In this document: in pieces, positions 9,742-19,332 of the stretch
Position numbering within the stretch: position 1 is the stretch's first letter
Layout of the letters: every line of letters begins with the position of its first letter
NCBI RefSeq assembly: GCF_036336025.1
Contig: NZ_JAYKKE010000002.1
Span: forward strand, 62,001 to 126,000
Reading direction: 5' to 3'
Length of the DNA: 64,000 nucleotides
Source of the DNA: Stomatohabitans albus
Lineage (GTDB): Bacteria > Actinomycetota > Nitriliruptoria > Euzebyales > Euzebyaceae
The notes under the pieces: model-generated
Told to the model about the DNA's origin: nothing
What the model saw: only the letters and a program-made list of their open reading frames with translations
Databases searched by the model: none
Program-made: the position numbers and the translations under genes

Positions 9742-10603
9742 TGATTGCTCACCCGAACTCATTACGAATCTGTTAAACCGCGCTGAAGAACTTGAGACAA
9801 GTCCTCAACCCCTCTTAGCCGGTAAAACAGTTTGTTCGCTCTTTGTTGAAGACTCCACCCGTACCCGGTTGAGTTTTGAACATGCCGTTCACAAATTAGG
9901 TGGGAATGTGATGACCTTTTCAACACAAGGGTCATCGATGGCTAAAGGCGAAACGTTGTATGACACGGTATGCACGATCGCTGCAATGGGTATTGACGCC
10001 ATTGTGATGCGTCACCGCGAGAACGGTATGCCATTTAATGTGGCTGAATGGGTTGATCTGCCTGTTTTAAATGGGGGAGACGGTTCACGTGCACACCCCA
10101 CGCAAGGGCTATTGGACCTGTTGACTATCCGCCAACACTTCGGGCGTATTCATGGTGTGACAGTCACCATTGTGGGTGATCTCGCCCACAGTCGTGTGAT
10201 GCGGTCCTTGGTCGCTGGGTTGCCCAAGATGGGCGCAACGATTCGCCTCGTCGCACCACTGTCGTTAATGCCCAACGATGTTGAACACATGGGTGTTGAG
10301 GTGTACACCGATCTCGACCAGGCACTTATCGGTACTGATGTGGTGTATTTATTGCGTATTCAGCATGAACGCATGGTTGAACGGTTCGAACATCTTTCAG
10401 CCTATGTTGATGCCTATGGGCTCAATAGTGAGCGGTTGCACCGACTGCCTGAACATGTGGCCATCATGCATCCGGGGCCCATTAACCGCGATGTGGAGAT
10501 TGAGAGTGCTGTGGTTGACGACCCACGATGCCTGATTTTGCAACAAGTCCGCAATGGTGTAGCAGTACGAATGGCTGCCTTGGACTGGGCGATTAATAGC
10601 TAA
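9719..10603 (+). CDS. pyrB: Aspartate carbamoyltransferase catalytic subunit
   Basis: PyrB joins carbamoyl phosphate to aspartate, the first committed step of pyrimidine synthesis. The 294-residue product shows the carbamoyl-phosphate loop STRTRLSFE, the MRHRENG segment, HPTQGLLDL, and the aspartate-domain MHPGPINRDVE. No regulatory pyrI is present. The start at ATG 9719 (MPNLLGL) matches the family N-terminus and lies inside the upstream GGDEF-EAL gene. An in-frame ATG at 9695 adds eight residues without family support. Actinobacterial pyrB usually follows pyrR, but here it follows four signalling genes. The overlap means pyrB translation probably depends partly on ribosomes finishing protein 4. 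Confidence 0.95.
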   Translation: MPNLLGLDDCSPELITNLLNRAEELETSPQPLLAGKTVCSLFVEDSTRTRLSFEHAVHKLGGNVMTFSTQGSSMAKGETLYDTVCTIAAMGIDAIVMRHRENGMPFNVAEWVDLPVLNGGDGSRAHPTQGLLDLLTIRQHFGRIHGVTVTIVGDLAHSRVMRSLVAGLPKMGATIRLVAPLSLMPNDVEHMGVEVYTDLDQALIGTDVVYLLRIQHERMVERFEHLSAYVDAYGLNSERLHRLPEHVAIMHPGPINRDVEIESAVVDDPRCLILQQVRNGVAVRMAALDWAINS

Positions 10604-10629
10604 CTAGTCTCGTGTTCACAGGGGAAGTT

Positions 10630-10658
10630 ACCCCGAGTTACCTCGGGGTGGCTATACT
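10630..10658 (+). promoter_or_regulatory. Candidate carA promoter with overlapping palindrome
   Basis: A perfect 8-base inverted repeat, ACCCCGAG (10630-10637) and CTCGGGGT (10642-10649), is separated by TTAC. It is followed at once by TATACT (10653-10658), a good -10 hexamer; the best -35 candidate, TTACCC at 10628, is weak. The repeat would fill the -35/-10 spacer, the place for an operator. As RNA it would be a strong hairpin without a U tract, so a poor intrinsic terminator after pyrB. Either reading separates pyrB from carA. No PyrR binding loop or UTP-sensing attenuator was recognised. Confidence 0.45.
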
Positions 10659-10700
10659 TCCATCGTTTTGTCGGTGAAGAGACGAGAGGTGGATGTAGGG

Positions 10701-11969
10701 ATGCGGACGATCCAACCTGATCGCGCGACCTTAGCCCTAGCCGATGGCACGTTGGTGCACGGCACATCGGTTGGTGCACCAGGTACCACCGTTGCTGAAT
10801 TAGTGTTAAACACGGCGATGACTGGCTACCAAGAGATTTTAACTGACCCCTCATATACGGGTCAGTTTGTTGTTTTTACGGCCCCACACATTGGTAACGT
10901 CGGTGTTGCCGCTCCAGATAGCGAGAGTCCATCGTTGAAAGCCGCGGGACTTGTGGTTCGGGAAATGGCACGTTGTGTGAGTAACCACCGCGCGATGGCA
11001 TCGCTTCCCGAAACCCTTCGTGAACAGGGTCTTGTCGCCATTAGTGATGTTGATACGCGTGCCATTGTTCGGCGTATCCGCGATAAAGGTGCCATGAATG
11101 CGGTGATCAGTACTGACCATCACACCTGGGATGCCCTCGAACCGTTTTTAAATGATGCCCCGAGTATGGAAGGCCAGCATCTTGTTGATATGCATGGTGC
11201 GGCCTATCACGTTGAACCCACCGGGTCCACCATCAAGGATGAGCCGATTCCTGAAGGTGTGGATTGCAGTGACGGAAGCCCTCATGGTGTGATTCCTGAT
11301 CAGCCCTACCGCGTTGCCCTGGTTGATTTTGGGGCGAAAGCAACCATCGAATCACTCTTGGCCACCGCCGGTTGTGCCATAGACGTCGTCCCTGCGAGTA
11401 CGGACCCTCAAACCTTAATTGATGGCCAGTTCGATGGTGTCATGCTGAGTAACGGTCCAGGAGACCCGGCCGTACTTGATGATGCTGTTGTGCTCGTTCA
11501 AACGGTCCTAGGTGCCAAGATTCCGGTATTTGGTATCTGTTTGGGCCACCAACTCCTGGCCTTAGCTGGCGGGGCACGCACGTACAAGATGCACCACGGC
11601 CACCACGGTGGGAACCATCCGGTGCGTAACCTCGTCGCCGATACCCTCGCTACCCTTACAGACCCGGGGCCATGGCTTCCATTGCTAGCCCGCGACCACA
11701 TCGCGGTAGAAATCACCAGCCAAAACCACGGCTTCGCAGTTGATACTGAAACACTCGGTTCTGGTCCTTACGGGCGTGTCATCCAAACCCATATCAATCT
11801 GACTGACGGCACCAACTCGGGCATTGCCTTTTTAGACCGCCCCGCATTCGGGGTGCAATACCATCCCGAAAGTGCGCCCGGCCCCCACGACAGTCGCTAC
11901 CTCTTCGACCAATTCACCGCCTTGATGGCACGGCATCGGGCTACGATCCAGGAGGCCAAGGATGCCTAA
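10701..11969 (+). CDS. carA: Carbamoyl-phosphate synthase small subunit
   Basis: CarA hydrolyses glutamine and channels ammonia to CarB for carbamoyl phosphate used in pyrimidine and arginine synthesis. The 422-residue product has the N-terminal CarA domain and a C-terminal class I glutamine amidotransferase domain with the nucleophile cysteine in GICLGHQ and the His-Glu pair in YHPES. The start is ATG 10701 ([17 protein letters not shown]), where family similarity begins; the longer frame from TTG 10668 is unsupported. Its last codons overlap the carB start by 8 bases, the usual coupling for equimolar subunits. It is about 40 residues longer than the E. coli protein. Confidence 0.96.
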   Translation: MRTIQPDRATLALADGTLVHGTSVGAPGTTVAELVLNTAMTGYQEILTDPSYTGQFVVFTAPHIGNVGVAAPDSESPSLKAAGLVVREMARCVSNHRAMASLPETLREQGLVAISDVDTRAIVRRIRDKGAMNAVISTDHHTWDALEPFLNDAPSMEGQHLVDMHGAAYHVEPTGSTIKDEPIPEGVDCSDGSPHGVIPDQPYRVALVDFGAKATIESLLATAGCAIDVVPASTDPQTLIDGQFDGVMLSNGPGDPAVLDDAVVLVQTVLGAKIPVFGICLGHQLLALAGGARTYKMHHGHHGGNHPVRNLVADTLATLTDPGPWLPLLARDHIAVEITSQNHGFAVDTETLGSGPYGRVIQTHINLTDGTNSGIAFLDRPAFGVQYHPESAPGPHDSRYLFDQFTALMARHRATIQEAKDA

Positions 11970-14900
11970 ACGCACCGATATTAAAACGATCCTTATTCTC
12001 GGTTCTGGTCCTATCGTGATCGGTCAAGCCTGTGAGTTTGACTATTCGGGTGCGCAAGCGTGCAAAGTGCTTCGCCAACAGGGGTATCGCGTTGTGCTGG
12101 TGAACTCCAATCCGGCAACGATCATGACCGACCCGGAGTTTGCTGATGCAACGTATATTGAACCACTTACCCCAGCCACCGTTGAACAAATCATCGTCAA
12201 AGAATCACCAGATGCAATTCTGCCAACCCTTGGTGGACAAACGGCATTAAACCTCGCCGTTACCTTGGCTGAAACCGGGGTATTAGCCAAATATGGCGTT
12301 GAAATGTTAGGCGCCACTTTAGAAACCATCCGTCTCGCAGAAGACCGGCGTGCCTTCTATGATGCGATGGAAGAAATAGGGCTTGACCAGGCAAAAAGTA
12401 TGCGGGCCACCACCGTTGATGAAGCGATGGCCGCCGTTGAGGCATTCGGGTTCCCCTTGCTCGTCCGCGCATCATTCACCCTTGGCGGGGCCGGAAGTGG
12501 CATTGTGCATGACCGTGCCGCCTTTGAAGCACTTGTGCGAGAAGGCCTTGACGCAAGCCCTATTTCAGAAGTTCAAATTGATGAGTCCTTACTGGGCTGT
12601 AAAGAGTTTGAACTCGAAGTGATGCGCGACAAGAACGACAACTGTGTGGTGATCTGTGCGATTGAGAACCTTGATGCCATGGGGGTCCACACCGGTGATT
12701 CGATCACCGTGGCACCAACCATGACCTTGAGTGATGCGCAATATCAGCACATGCGCAATGCCGCCTTTGCCGTGATGCGGCGTGTTGGTGTCACTACCGG
12801 TGGATCCAATGTGCAATTTGCGCTGGACCCCAAGACCGGACGCATGATGGTGATCGAGATGAACCCGCGTGTGAGCCGGTCATCAGCCCTCGCCTCTAAA
12901 GCAACTGGTTTCCCCATTGCCAAAATTGCGGCCCTCCTTGCGGTGGGATTTACCCTTGACGAGATTCCCAACGACATCACCAAAACCACGCTGGCCGCAT
13001 TCGAGCCATCCATCGATTACGTCGTGACCAAGATTCCGCGCTGGGCCTTTGAAAAGTTCCCCGACACTGATCCAACATTGGGCACGATGATGAAGGCCGT
13101 CGGTGAAGTGATGGCCATTGGTCGGACATTCACCGAGAGTCTGCACAAAGCAATTCGTTCGCTTGAAGATGGATCTATCGGGCTGACCGGCCGACCCGGT
13201 CCAGCAGGGGCCGGTAAACCATTATCTGATCGGGACCTCGAAGTAGCCGTACAGACCCCAACTGCCCATCGTATTCACGATATTGACGCCGCCTTGACCC
13301 GCGGATGGTCTGTGGAACGGGTGAGTGAACTCAGCGGTTGGGACCCATGGTTTGTTGATCAACTCCTTTTGATTGTTGAACTTCGGCGTGAACTACGGGC
13401 ATGTGAAGTGTTGGCAAACGTGTCTGATGATCTTCTTATCCAGGTGAAGCGCCACGGGTTCGGTGACGACTTGATTGCTGATGTGCTTGGCACCACGGCT
13501 GAACGGGTACGCGTCCACCGTCATACTCGTGGCCTGCGACCGGTCTTTAAAACAGTTGATACGTGTGGTGCCGAGTTTGATGCCAACACGCCCTATCACT
13601 ACTCAACATGGGAAGAAGAAACCGAGGTCCGTCCGGCAGACCGCAAACGGGTACTGATTCTCGGAAGTGGACCAAACCGGATTGGCCAGGGCATCGAGTT
13701 TGACTATTGCTGTGTGCATGCGGTCTGGGCTATGGCCGATGGCGTTGTCACTGCCGCCAACCCCGAAAGTGGGGGTGGGTATGAAACGGTGATGATTAAC
13801 TGCAACCCTGAAACGGTGAGCACGGACTATGACACGGCCCATCGACTCTACGTTGAGCCGTTGACGGTTGAAGATGTCCTTGAAGTGGCCTATGCCGAAG
13901 GTGGCGAAGGGTTCGCCGATATTGCAGGGACATTCGTACAATTTGGTGGGCAAACCCCATTGCGTATCGCAGCTGAACTGGCTGAAAACGGGTTACCAAT
14001 TCTTGGCACCTCACCGGCTGATATTGATTTGGCAGAGGACCGTGGTGAGTTCAACCGGATTTGTACCGAACTGGGGATAGCCCAGCCACCAGGTGCGATT
14101 GCTAACAGTAAGGCTGAGGCACTACGTATTGGTGAACAGATCGGCTTCCCGGTGCTCGTGCGCCCGTCCTACGTATTGGGTGGGCGTGCGATGGAAATTG
14201 TCTACTCACCCGATCAGATGCGTGCCTGGCTTGATGTGAACGCTGGAGCCGGGCAGGTGCTGGTTGACCGCTTTTTAGAACATGCCACCGAAGTTGATGT
14301 TGATGCTGTATTTGACGGTACGGATATTTACATCGGTGGGGTGATGGAACATATTGAAGAAGCTGGTGTGCACTCAGGCGACTCTTCGTGTGTGGTTCCA
14401 CCCATCACGTTGAGTGCCAACGTGATGGACGAGCTGAAACGCACGACGAAAGCACTGGCCAACGCCTTAAACACTCGCGGACTTATTAATATCCAATTTG
14501 CGGTTCGTGATGGGGAAGTCCTGGTTCTAGAAGCGAATCCACGGGCAAGTCGTACCGTACCTTTTATTTCTAAGGCAACAGGTATCCCCATGGCCAAGGT
14601 GGCGGCACAAGTGATGGCCGGAGCGACACTGGCAGAGGTTCGAGTGAATGGGCAACCCCTCGGTGATGACTTCATTGATCGTCCACCCTTACCCTGGAAT
14701 GCGGTGAAAGAGGCCGTCCTGCCGTTCAACCGATTCCTTGGTGCAGATAGCCGCTTAGGTCCCGAAATGCGCTCAACCGGTGAGGTAATGGGGATTGATG
14801 CAGACTTTGGCCATGCCTTTGCCAAGGCACAAGGGGGCACTGGCAAGATGACGTTGCCAACCGAAGGCTGTGTATTCGTCTCCTTGGCTGACCGTGATAA

Positions 14901-15303
14901 GCGATCAATGATTTTCCCGGTGAAACAATTGAAGGCCATGGGCTTTGACATCGTGGCTACCCAAGGCACCGCTGCCGCCCTTAAGCGGGTGGGGATTGAT
15001 GCTGAAGTAGTAGAAAAGGTTGGTCAAGGTAACCGAGCGATTGACCAACGGCTACGCGATGGTGAGATTGCACTTGTACTCAACACCCCAACAGGGTCAG
15101 GTGCACGTAGCGATGGGTACGAAATTCGTTCTGCCGCGGTGATGGGCGGGGTGCCCAGTGTGACTACGGCACCAGGTATTTTGGTTACTATTCTGGGCAT
15201 TGAGGCCCAACGCCGTGCTGATAGCCAGGTGAACAGCATCCAAGATCACCTAGCATCCTTACAACGTGTGGCTGCGGGAACAGAGGAGGAGTCGCTCATA
15301 TGA
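11962..15303 (+). CDS. carB: Carbamoyl-phosphate synthase large subunit
   Basis: CarB makes carbamoyl phosphate from bicarbonate, ammonia and two ATP. The 1113-residue protein carries the two homologous ATP-grasp halves, each opening with an ILGSGP nucleotide-fold motif (near residues 14 and 566), the [18 protein letters not shown] and EANPRASRT metal-binding segments, and a C-terminal MGS-like allosteric domain ending around residue 1080. The start at ATG 11962 overlaps carA; the end overlaps pyrK by 4 bases as ATGA. The length is normal for a single-chain bacterial CarB. No insertion or frame break is visible. Confidence 0.97.
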   Translation: MPKRTDIKTILILGSGPIVIGQACEFDYSGAQACKVLRQQGYRVVLVNSNPATIMTDPEFADATYIEPLTPATVEQIIVKESPDAILPTLGGQTALNLAVTLAETGVLAKYGVEMLGATLETIRLAEDRRAFYDAMEEIGLDQAKSMRATTVDEAMAAVEAFGFPLLVRASFTLGGAGSGIVHDRAAFEALVREGLDASPISEVQIDESLLGCKEFELEVMRDKNDNCVVICAIENLDAMGVHTGDSITVAPTMTLSDAQYQHMRNAAFAVMRRVGVTTGGSNVQFALDPKTGRMMVIEMNPRVSRSSALASKATGFPIAKIAALLAVGFTLDEIPNDITKTTLAAFEPSIDYVVTKIPRWAFEKFPDTDPTLGTMMKAVGEVMAIGRTFTESLHKAIRSLEDGSIGLTGRPGPAGAGKPLSDRDLEVAVQTPTAHRIHDIDAALTRGWSVERVSELSGWDPWFVDQLLLIVELRRELRACEVLANVSDDLLIQVKRHGFGDDLIADVLGTTAERVRVHRHTRGLRPVFKTVDTCGAEFDANTPYHYSTWEEETEVRPADRKRVLILGSGPNRIGQGIEFDYCCVHAVWAMADGVVTAANPESGGGYETVMINCNPETVSTDYDTAHRLYVEPLTVEDVLEVAYAEGGEGFADIAGTFVQFGGQTPLRIAAELAENGLPILGTSPADIDLAEDRGEFNRICTELGIAQPPGAIANSKAEALRIGEQIGFPVLVRPSYVLGGRAMEIVYSPDQMRAWLDVNAGAGQVLVDRFLEHATEVDVDAVFDGTDIYIGGVMEHIEEAGVHSGDSSCVVPPITLSANVMDELKRTTKALANALNTRGLINIQFAVRDGEVLVLEANPRASRTVPFISKATGIPMAKVAAQVMAGATLAEVRVNGQPLGDDFIDRPPLPWNAVKEAVLPFNRFLGADSRLGPEMRSTGEVMGIDADFGHAFAKAQGGTGKMTLPTEGCVFVSLADRDKRSMIFPVKQLKAMGFDIVATQGTAAALKRVGIDAEVVEKVGQGNRAIDQRLRDGEIALVLNTPTGSGARSDGYEIRSAAVMGGVPSVTTAPGILVTILGIEAQRRADSQVNSIQDHLASLQRVAAGTEEESLI

Positions 15304-16196
15304 GTTCGATCTTTACGACCAGTGCTGCCCAGAGTGTGCAAGGGCGCGACCAAGGGCCATTGCGGGCCCGCTGTGAAGTATTGGCCACAAGCAAAATTGG
15401 CCGCTATTACAGCATCCAATTCGTTAGCCCAGAAATTGCTGACCGCGCCCAACCTGGCCAGTTCATCACGATTGGGGTAGAAGGGCACAACACCATGTTG
15501 CGTCGCCCCTTTTCGATCTATCGTGTTAGTCGCCACGGTGACTGGGCCGGCACCGTTGAAATTATTTTTGACCTCGTTGGCCAAGGCACCAAGTGGTTAG
15601 CTGAACGGACCAAAGGGGACCTGGTTGACCTCGTTGGCCCGTTAGGAACCCCCTTCCCTATTCCAACTCAGAATGTGAACTGCCTCCTCGTCGGTGGGGG
15701 ATATGGGGCTGCCCCGTTGCTCTACCTGGCCACGGTGCTCCAACAAAAGGGCTTCCGAGCAGACATGATTATCGGCGCCAAAGATGGAGACCGCCTGTTC
15801 AATATCATTGAAGCAAAGCGCCTGAGTGCCACCACGTTTTTAGTTACGGAGGATGGCAGCCTTGGTGAACAAGGGGTGGTGACTGACGTCATGAAACGGC
15901 ACATCGAGGAAGGCCGTGTAGGGCTGGTCTATGCCTGTGGTCCGATGGGTATGTTACGTGCCGTGAGTGAGCTTGCGGTTGCCAATGGGATTCCTGTGCG
16001 TGTAGCCGTTGAGGAGGCAATGGCCTGTGGCACGGGGGTGTGCTGGACCTGTGTGATGCCCGTGGAACGCAAAGGGCAGGTGTATAACTTGCGTTCATGC
16101 ACAGAAGGGCCAGTGTTTAACGGAGCGAAGGTGCACTGGGATGCCATTGGAGCCCTGCCCGTGCCGGTGGATACTAAGGAGGAAACCGACCAATGA
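15300..16196 (+). CDS. pyrK: Dihydroorotate dehydrogenase electron-transfer subunit
   Basis: PyrK carries FAD and a [2Fe-2S] cluster and passes electrons from PyrD to NAD+. The 298-residue product has an FAD-binding barrel with RRPFSIYR, an NAD-binding fold with GGGYGAAPL, and C-terminal cysteines in the CGTGVCWTC arrangement plus a later SCTEGP cysteine, the expected cluster ligands. ATG 15300 overlaps the carB stop, with GAGGAGGA upstream. Together with the adjacent PyrD it defines a class 1B, NAD-linked enzyme, whereas many actinobacteria use a quinone-linked class 2 PyrD. Confidence 0.93.
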   Translation: MSSIFTTSAAQSVQGRDQGPLRARCEVLATSKIGRYYSIQFVSPEIADRAQPGQFITIGVEGHNTMLRRPFSIYRVSRHGDWAGTVEIIFDLVGQGTKWLAERTKGDLVDLVGPLGTPFPIPTQNVNCLLVGGGYGAAPLLYLATVLQQKGFRADMIIGAKDGDRLFNIIEAKRLSATTFLVTEDGSLGEQGVVTDVMKRHIEEGRVGLVYACGPMGMLRAVSELAVANGIPVRVAVEEAMACGTGVCWTCVMPVERKGQVYNLRSCTEGPVFNGAKVHWDAIGALPVPVDTKEETDQ

Positions 16197-17131
16197 GCCG
16201 TCGTGTAGACCCGGCCAATGTTGACCTCCGGGTGCAGTTAGGGAATCTTGTATTAAAGAACCCAGTTGTAACAGCCTCAGGCACGTTCGGTTCCGGGCGT
16301 GAAATTAACCGCTTTTTTGATGTTAATAAACTTGGGGCGGTTGTAGTTAAGAGTTTGACCGTTGAGCCGCGGGCCGGGTTGCCAACACCGCGTATGGCTG
16401 AAACGGCGTCAGGCATGCTCAATGCTATCGGCCTTCAAAACCCTGGTGTTCAACGGTGGCTCGAAACGGACTACCAGTGGATGCTTGACCACAACATTCC
16501 GATTATCGCGTCCATCGCGGGACGAACGGCGCATGAGTTTCGGGTGGTGGCAGAAAAACTCCGCGGCCTGGACGGCATTGTGGCAATTGAAGCGAATATT
16601 TCATGCCCGAACGTTGAGAATCGCGGCATTGTCTTTAGCTGCACTGAAGGCCCTACCTATGATGTGATCAACACGGTGACGCGAGCCTCAGTGGTGCCAG
16701 TATTTGCCAAATTAACTCCTGATGTAACTGACATCACGCTCATTGCTGAAGCGGCAGCCAGTGCTGGTGCGGCTGGGGTCAGTGTTATTAATACGACCCT
16801 TGGAATGGCTATCGATGTGAATACGCGTCTCCCCAAACTGGCTGCTATTACCGGTGGGCTTAGCGGTCCTGCTGTGAAACCAATCGCCATTCGTGCCGTA
16901 CACCAAATCCACCAAGCATTGCCAGAGCTACCCATTATCGGGATGGGTGGCGCCCGTAATGTTGAAGATGTGGTCGAGTTCATGATGGCTGGTGCCAGCG
17001 CTGTGGCGGTGGGAACGGCAACCTTTGCCAACCCGCTTCAAACCCTTGACATCATTGAAGAGCTCCCTCGGTGGCTAGCCAAGCGGGGTATTGCGCACGC
17101 GAGGGCACTCACCGGGTCAGTAAAACTATGA
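16193..17131 (+). CDS. pyrD: Dihydroorotate dehydrogenase, class 1B catalytic subunit
   Basis: PyrD oxidises dihydroorotate to orotate with FMN. The 312-residue protein begins with the class 1 LRVQLGNLVLKNPV strand and keeps NISCPN, with the cysteine that acts as base in class 1 enzymes, then GGLSGPAVKP and GMGGARNVEDV at the FMN phosphate. Lack of an N-terminal membrane helix excludes class 2. ATG 16193 follows AAGGAGG (16176-16182) and overlaps pyrK by 4 bases. The next gene, pyrF, starts within its stop codon. Pairing with pyrK makes the subclass assignment firm. Confidence 0.95.
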   Translation: MSRRVDPANVDLRVQLGNLVLKNPVVTASGTFGSGREINRFFDVNKLGAVVVKSLTVEPRAGLPTPRMAETASGMLNAIGLQNPGVQRWLETDYQWMLDHNIPIIASIAGRTAHEFRVVAEKLRGLDGIVAIEANISCPNVENRGIVFSCTEGPTYDVINTVTRASVVPVFAKLTPDVTDITLIAEAAASAGAAGVSVINTTLGMAIDVNTRLPKLAAITGGLSGPAVKPIAIRAVHQIHQALPELPIIGMGGARNVEDVVEFMMAGASAVAVGTATFANPLQTLDIIEELPRWLAKRGIAHARALTGSVKL

Positions 17132-17796
17132 ACCCACTGATCGTGGCCCTCGACCATCCTGACCGCGCACAAATTTTGGCGTGGGCAACTGACTTTGGTC
17201 CTCATGTGGGTATGGTGAAAATCGGGTTAGAAGCATTCTGTGCACACGGCCCTGACCTGGTGCGATCAGTCCACGACCATGCCGAGGTGTTTCTAGACCT
17301 CAAGTTGCACGATATACCCAATACCGTGGCAGGCGCGGCTCGCCAATGCAATGCGCTCGGCGTGTCGTTGCTAACGGTGCATGCCAGTGGGGGACCGGAG
17401 ATGATCGCGGCAGCCGTAGAAGCCGCGCCCGATGTTCGTGTTATTGCCGTCACAGTGTTGACCAGCCTTGATGCGCAAACCTTGTCGGTTGTTGGGCAGG
17501 GTCAAGATGTGAATACTCAGGTTCAACGATTAGCCAAGATGGCGATTGATGCGGGGGCTGCCGGAGTGGTGTGTGCACCCCCAGATCTTGTAGGTGTTCG
17601 TCGGGTGATTGGCGATACGCCGATCACGGTTGTTCCAGGAATCCGTCCTGCGGGCAGTGCGGTTGGTGACCAAAAACGTGTGGCTACTCCTGAAGCTGCA
17701 CGTGCAATGGGTGCCACATATCTAGTGGTAGGTCGTCCCATCACGTGTGATCCTACCCCCTTAAAGGTCATAAGTCGCTTGAACGGACAGCACTAA
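17128..17796 (+). CDS. pyrF: Orotidine 5'-phosphate decarboxylase
   Basis: PyrF converts OMP to UMP, the last step of the pathway. The 222-residue TIM barrel shows the catalytic DLKLHDIPNTV stretch and the phosphate-binding VPGIRP segment, which places it in the shorter class I family and not in the longer actinobacterial class II. The start ATG overlaps the pyrD stop (ATGA). Nothing resembling pyrE (orotate phosphoribosyltransferase) or pyrC (dihydroorotase) follows, so those steps must be encoded elsewhere. The gene ends the pyr run; mihF starts 72 bases further on. Confidence 0.95.
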   Translation: MNPLIVALDHPDRAQILAWATDFGPHVGMVKIGLEAFCAHGPDLVRSVHDHAEVFLDLKLHDIPNTVAGAARQCNALGVSLLTVHASGGPEMIAAAVEAAPDVRVIAVTVLTSLDAQTLSVVGQGQDVNTQVQRLAKMAIDAGAAGVVCAPPDLVGVRRVIGDTPITVVPGIRPAGSAVGDQKRVATPEAARAMGATYLVVGRPITCDPTPLKVISRLNGQH

Positions 17797-17868
17797 GACC
17801 TCTATATCACCCTAGGCAAAGTGAGTACGGTAAGGCTTGTATACGTGCTGACTTTTCTAGGAGCTCTC

Positions 17869-18198
17869 ATGGCGGTCCCAGCCAGATCCACGACTGAGCG
17901 TACTGAGGCATTGAATCATGCGTTAGAGGCTCGCCGTCGTCGGGCAGCAGTCAAGGCTGCTCTTAAGGACAGACAACTTGACTTAATTGATGTGTTTGAA
18001 ATGGCCGAGGAAGATCCTGTGCTGATGCGAACACGTGTAGTGGATTTATTGTGCTCATTACCTCGGGTAGGTCCTAAAACCGCCCTACGCATTATGACAC
18101 AAGCCGATATTAGTGAATCACGACGAGTTCAAGGCCTTGGTATTCGCCAGCGCGAAGAGCTCGTCGCCATCATTGGATCTACCAAAAAGGGTACGTAA
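17869..18198 (+). CDS. mihF: Actinobacterial integration host factor
   Basis: MihF/sIHF is a small basic nucleoid protein of actinobacteria that binds and bends DNA. The 109-residue product has a basic N-terminal helix (ALEARRRRAAVKAALK) and a C-terminal helix-two-turn-helix with LPRVGPKTALRIM and the closing RRVQGLGIRQREEL. The start is ATG 17869 behind AGGAG (17859-17863). The longer frame from GTG 17821 adds a hydrophobic stretch not seen in the family and is rejected. It sits between pyrF and gmk, its conserved actinobacterial position, and is a strong lineage marker for the window. Confidence 0.93.
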   Translation: MAVPARSTTERTEALNHALEARRRRAAVKAALKDRQLDLIDVFEMAEEDPVLMRTRVVDLLCSLPRVGPKTALRIMTQADISESRRVQGLGIRQREELVAIIGSTKKGT

Positions 18199-18228
18199 CC
18201 CAACCACGGCACACGCTAGGTTTGTGCT

Positions 18229-18813
18229 ATGAGCCAGCGCGTGCAACATATCGTTATTATTAGTGGCCCAGGTGGGGTGGGTAAGGACACGATTGTGCGT
18301 GCCCTTCTTGAGCGTCATGCACAAGACGGAACATTAACCTTGGCACGATCAGCGACCACTCGCCCTCCACGCCCAGGCGAAGTCCAAGGCGAGGATTACG
18401 ACTTTCTAACACCAGAAGCCTTTGACCAGATGATTCGTGAGGATCAATTCTTGGAATGGGCAACCTTTGGTGACAATCGCTACGGTACCCCCAGCTACAT
18501 CATCGACCAAGCCGATACCGATACGATCATCTTGGTGATTGATTGTCAGGGTCATGCCCAGGTACGGTCACGACCTGGTCGTATCGGTGACGCCATGCTG
18601 CGTTCCATCTTTATTGCTCCCCCCTCTTGGGACGTATTGGAAGCACGATTAAAGGGACGTGACGGGGACCATAACCCTGACATTGCACGACGGTTGGCGA
18701 TTGGGCGGGAGGAATACGCGATGCGAGATCAATTTGATCATGTCGTCATCAATGACGATCTGAACGACGCGGTTGATCAAATTGATGCCATTATCAGCCA
18801 CCTGGATGAGTAG
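18229..18813 (+). CDS. gmk: Guanylate kinase
   Basis: Gmk phosphorylates GMP to GDP with ATP. The 194-residue protein has a P-loop (GPGGVGKDT), the GMP-binding RSATTRPPRPGE segment, GEDYDF, and the closing REEYAMRDQFDHVVIND stretch. The P-loop has an aspartate after the lysine where most relatives have S or T followed by T. There is no ribosome-binding site before ATG 18229; TAGGTT (18217-18222) lies exactly six bases upstream, which suggests a leaderless transcript. It belongs to the conserved mihF-gmk-rpoZ-metK run. Confidence 0.95.
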   Translation: MSQRVQHIVIISGPGGVGKDTIVRALLERHAQDGTLTLARSATTRPPRPGEVQGEDYDFLTPEAFDQMIREDQFLEWATFGDNRYGTPSYIIDQADTDTIILVIDCQGHAQVRSRPGRIGDAMLRSIFIAPPSWDVLEARLKGRDGDHNPDIARRLAIGREEYAMRDQFDHVVINDDLNDAVDQIDAIISHLDE

Positions 18814-18942
18814 TACACGCCATTCGCGGTTGCTGATAGGTATCTGTGTCCATCAATGATGACTCATCGGCTTGTGAAAGGTCTGCGCCGACGCAGCTAC
18901 CACCTAGACTGATCAGGCAAACGTTTGTAAAGGAAAGATGCT

Positions 18943-19236
18943 ATGGCCAAGATTGACGACCTGTTAAACAAGGTTGATTCGAAATACACCCTTGTTCACC
19001 TCAGCGCGACACGGGCTCGCGAGATTAATGATTACTATCACAGCCTTGGTGATGGTATGGGGTTATACCTTCGCCCGCTGGTGGAATCAACGTCAAATAA
19101 GCCCCTAAGTATCGCCTTCGAAGAGATTGCTGCGGGCAAGATTGTTGTCCAAAAAGCCGGTGATGCCCGCAACCATATTCAAGATCTGATTGAACAGGTT
19201 GAAGAATTGAGCGATGGGGATGCCCCCTCGGCATAA
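18943..19236 (+). CDS. rpoZ: RNA polymerase omega subunit
   Basis: Omega is the small subunit that chaperones beta-prime into RNA polymerase. The 97-residue product matches the family through LLNKVDSKYTLVHLSATRAREIN, the omega signature around the conserved RAR, and KPLSIAFEEIAAGKI near the end. A leader of about 30 bases follows a possible -10 hexamer TAGACT (18905-18910), and AAGGA precedes ATG 18943. It is followed by a clear hairpin terminator. coaBC, which commonly sits between rpoZ and metK in actinobacteria, is missing here. Confidence 0.93.
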   Translation: MAKIDDLLNKVDSKYTLVHLSATRAREINDYYHSLGDGMGLYLRPLVESTSNKPLSIAFEEIAAGKIVVQKAGDARNHIQDLIEQVEELSDGDAPSA

Positions 19237-19253
19237 CGGCTCACCACTCAGCA

Positions 19254-19280
19254 GCGCACCGATACCGGTGCGCCTTTGTT
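19254..19280 (+). terminator. Rho-independent terminator after rpoZ
   Basis: Arms GCGCACCG (19254-19261) and CGGTGCGC (19266-19273) form a perfect 8-base-pair stem with a 4-base loop, followed by CTTTGTT. The position directly after the rpoZ stop and before metK suits a terminator that separates the two genes. Confidence 0.75.
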
Positions 19281-19332
19281 GGATAAGCGTATACAACGTT
19301 GGTCACCCACAATTGGTAAGGAACGGAACACG

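Noticed and set aside
10604-10700. PyrR-type or UTP-sensing attenuator before carA
   Set aside because: There is no T run after the hairpin, no antiterminator alternative and no pyrR gene nearby.
19281-19332. SAM riboswitch before metK
   Set aside because: Only about 50 bases are available after the rpoZ terminator and no conserved core was recognised.
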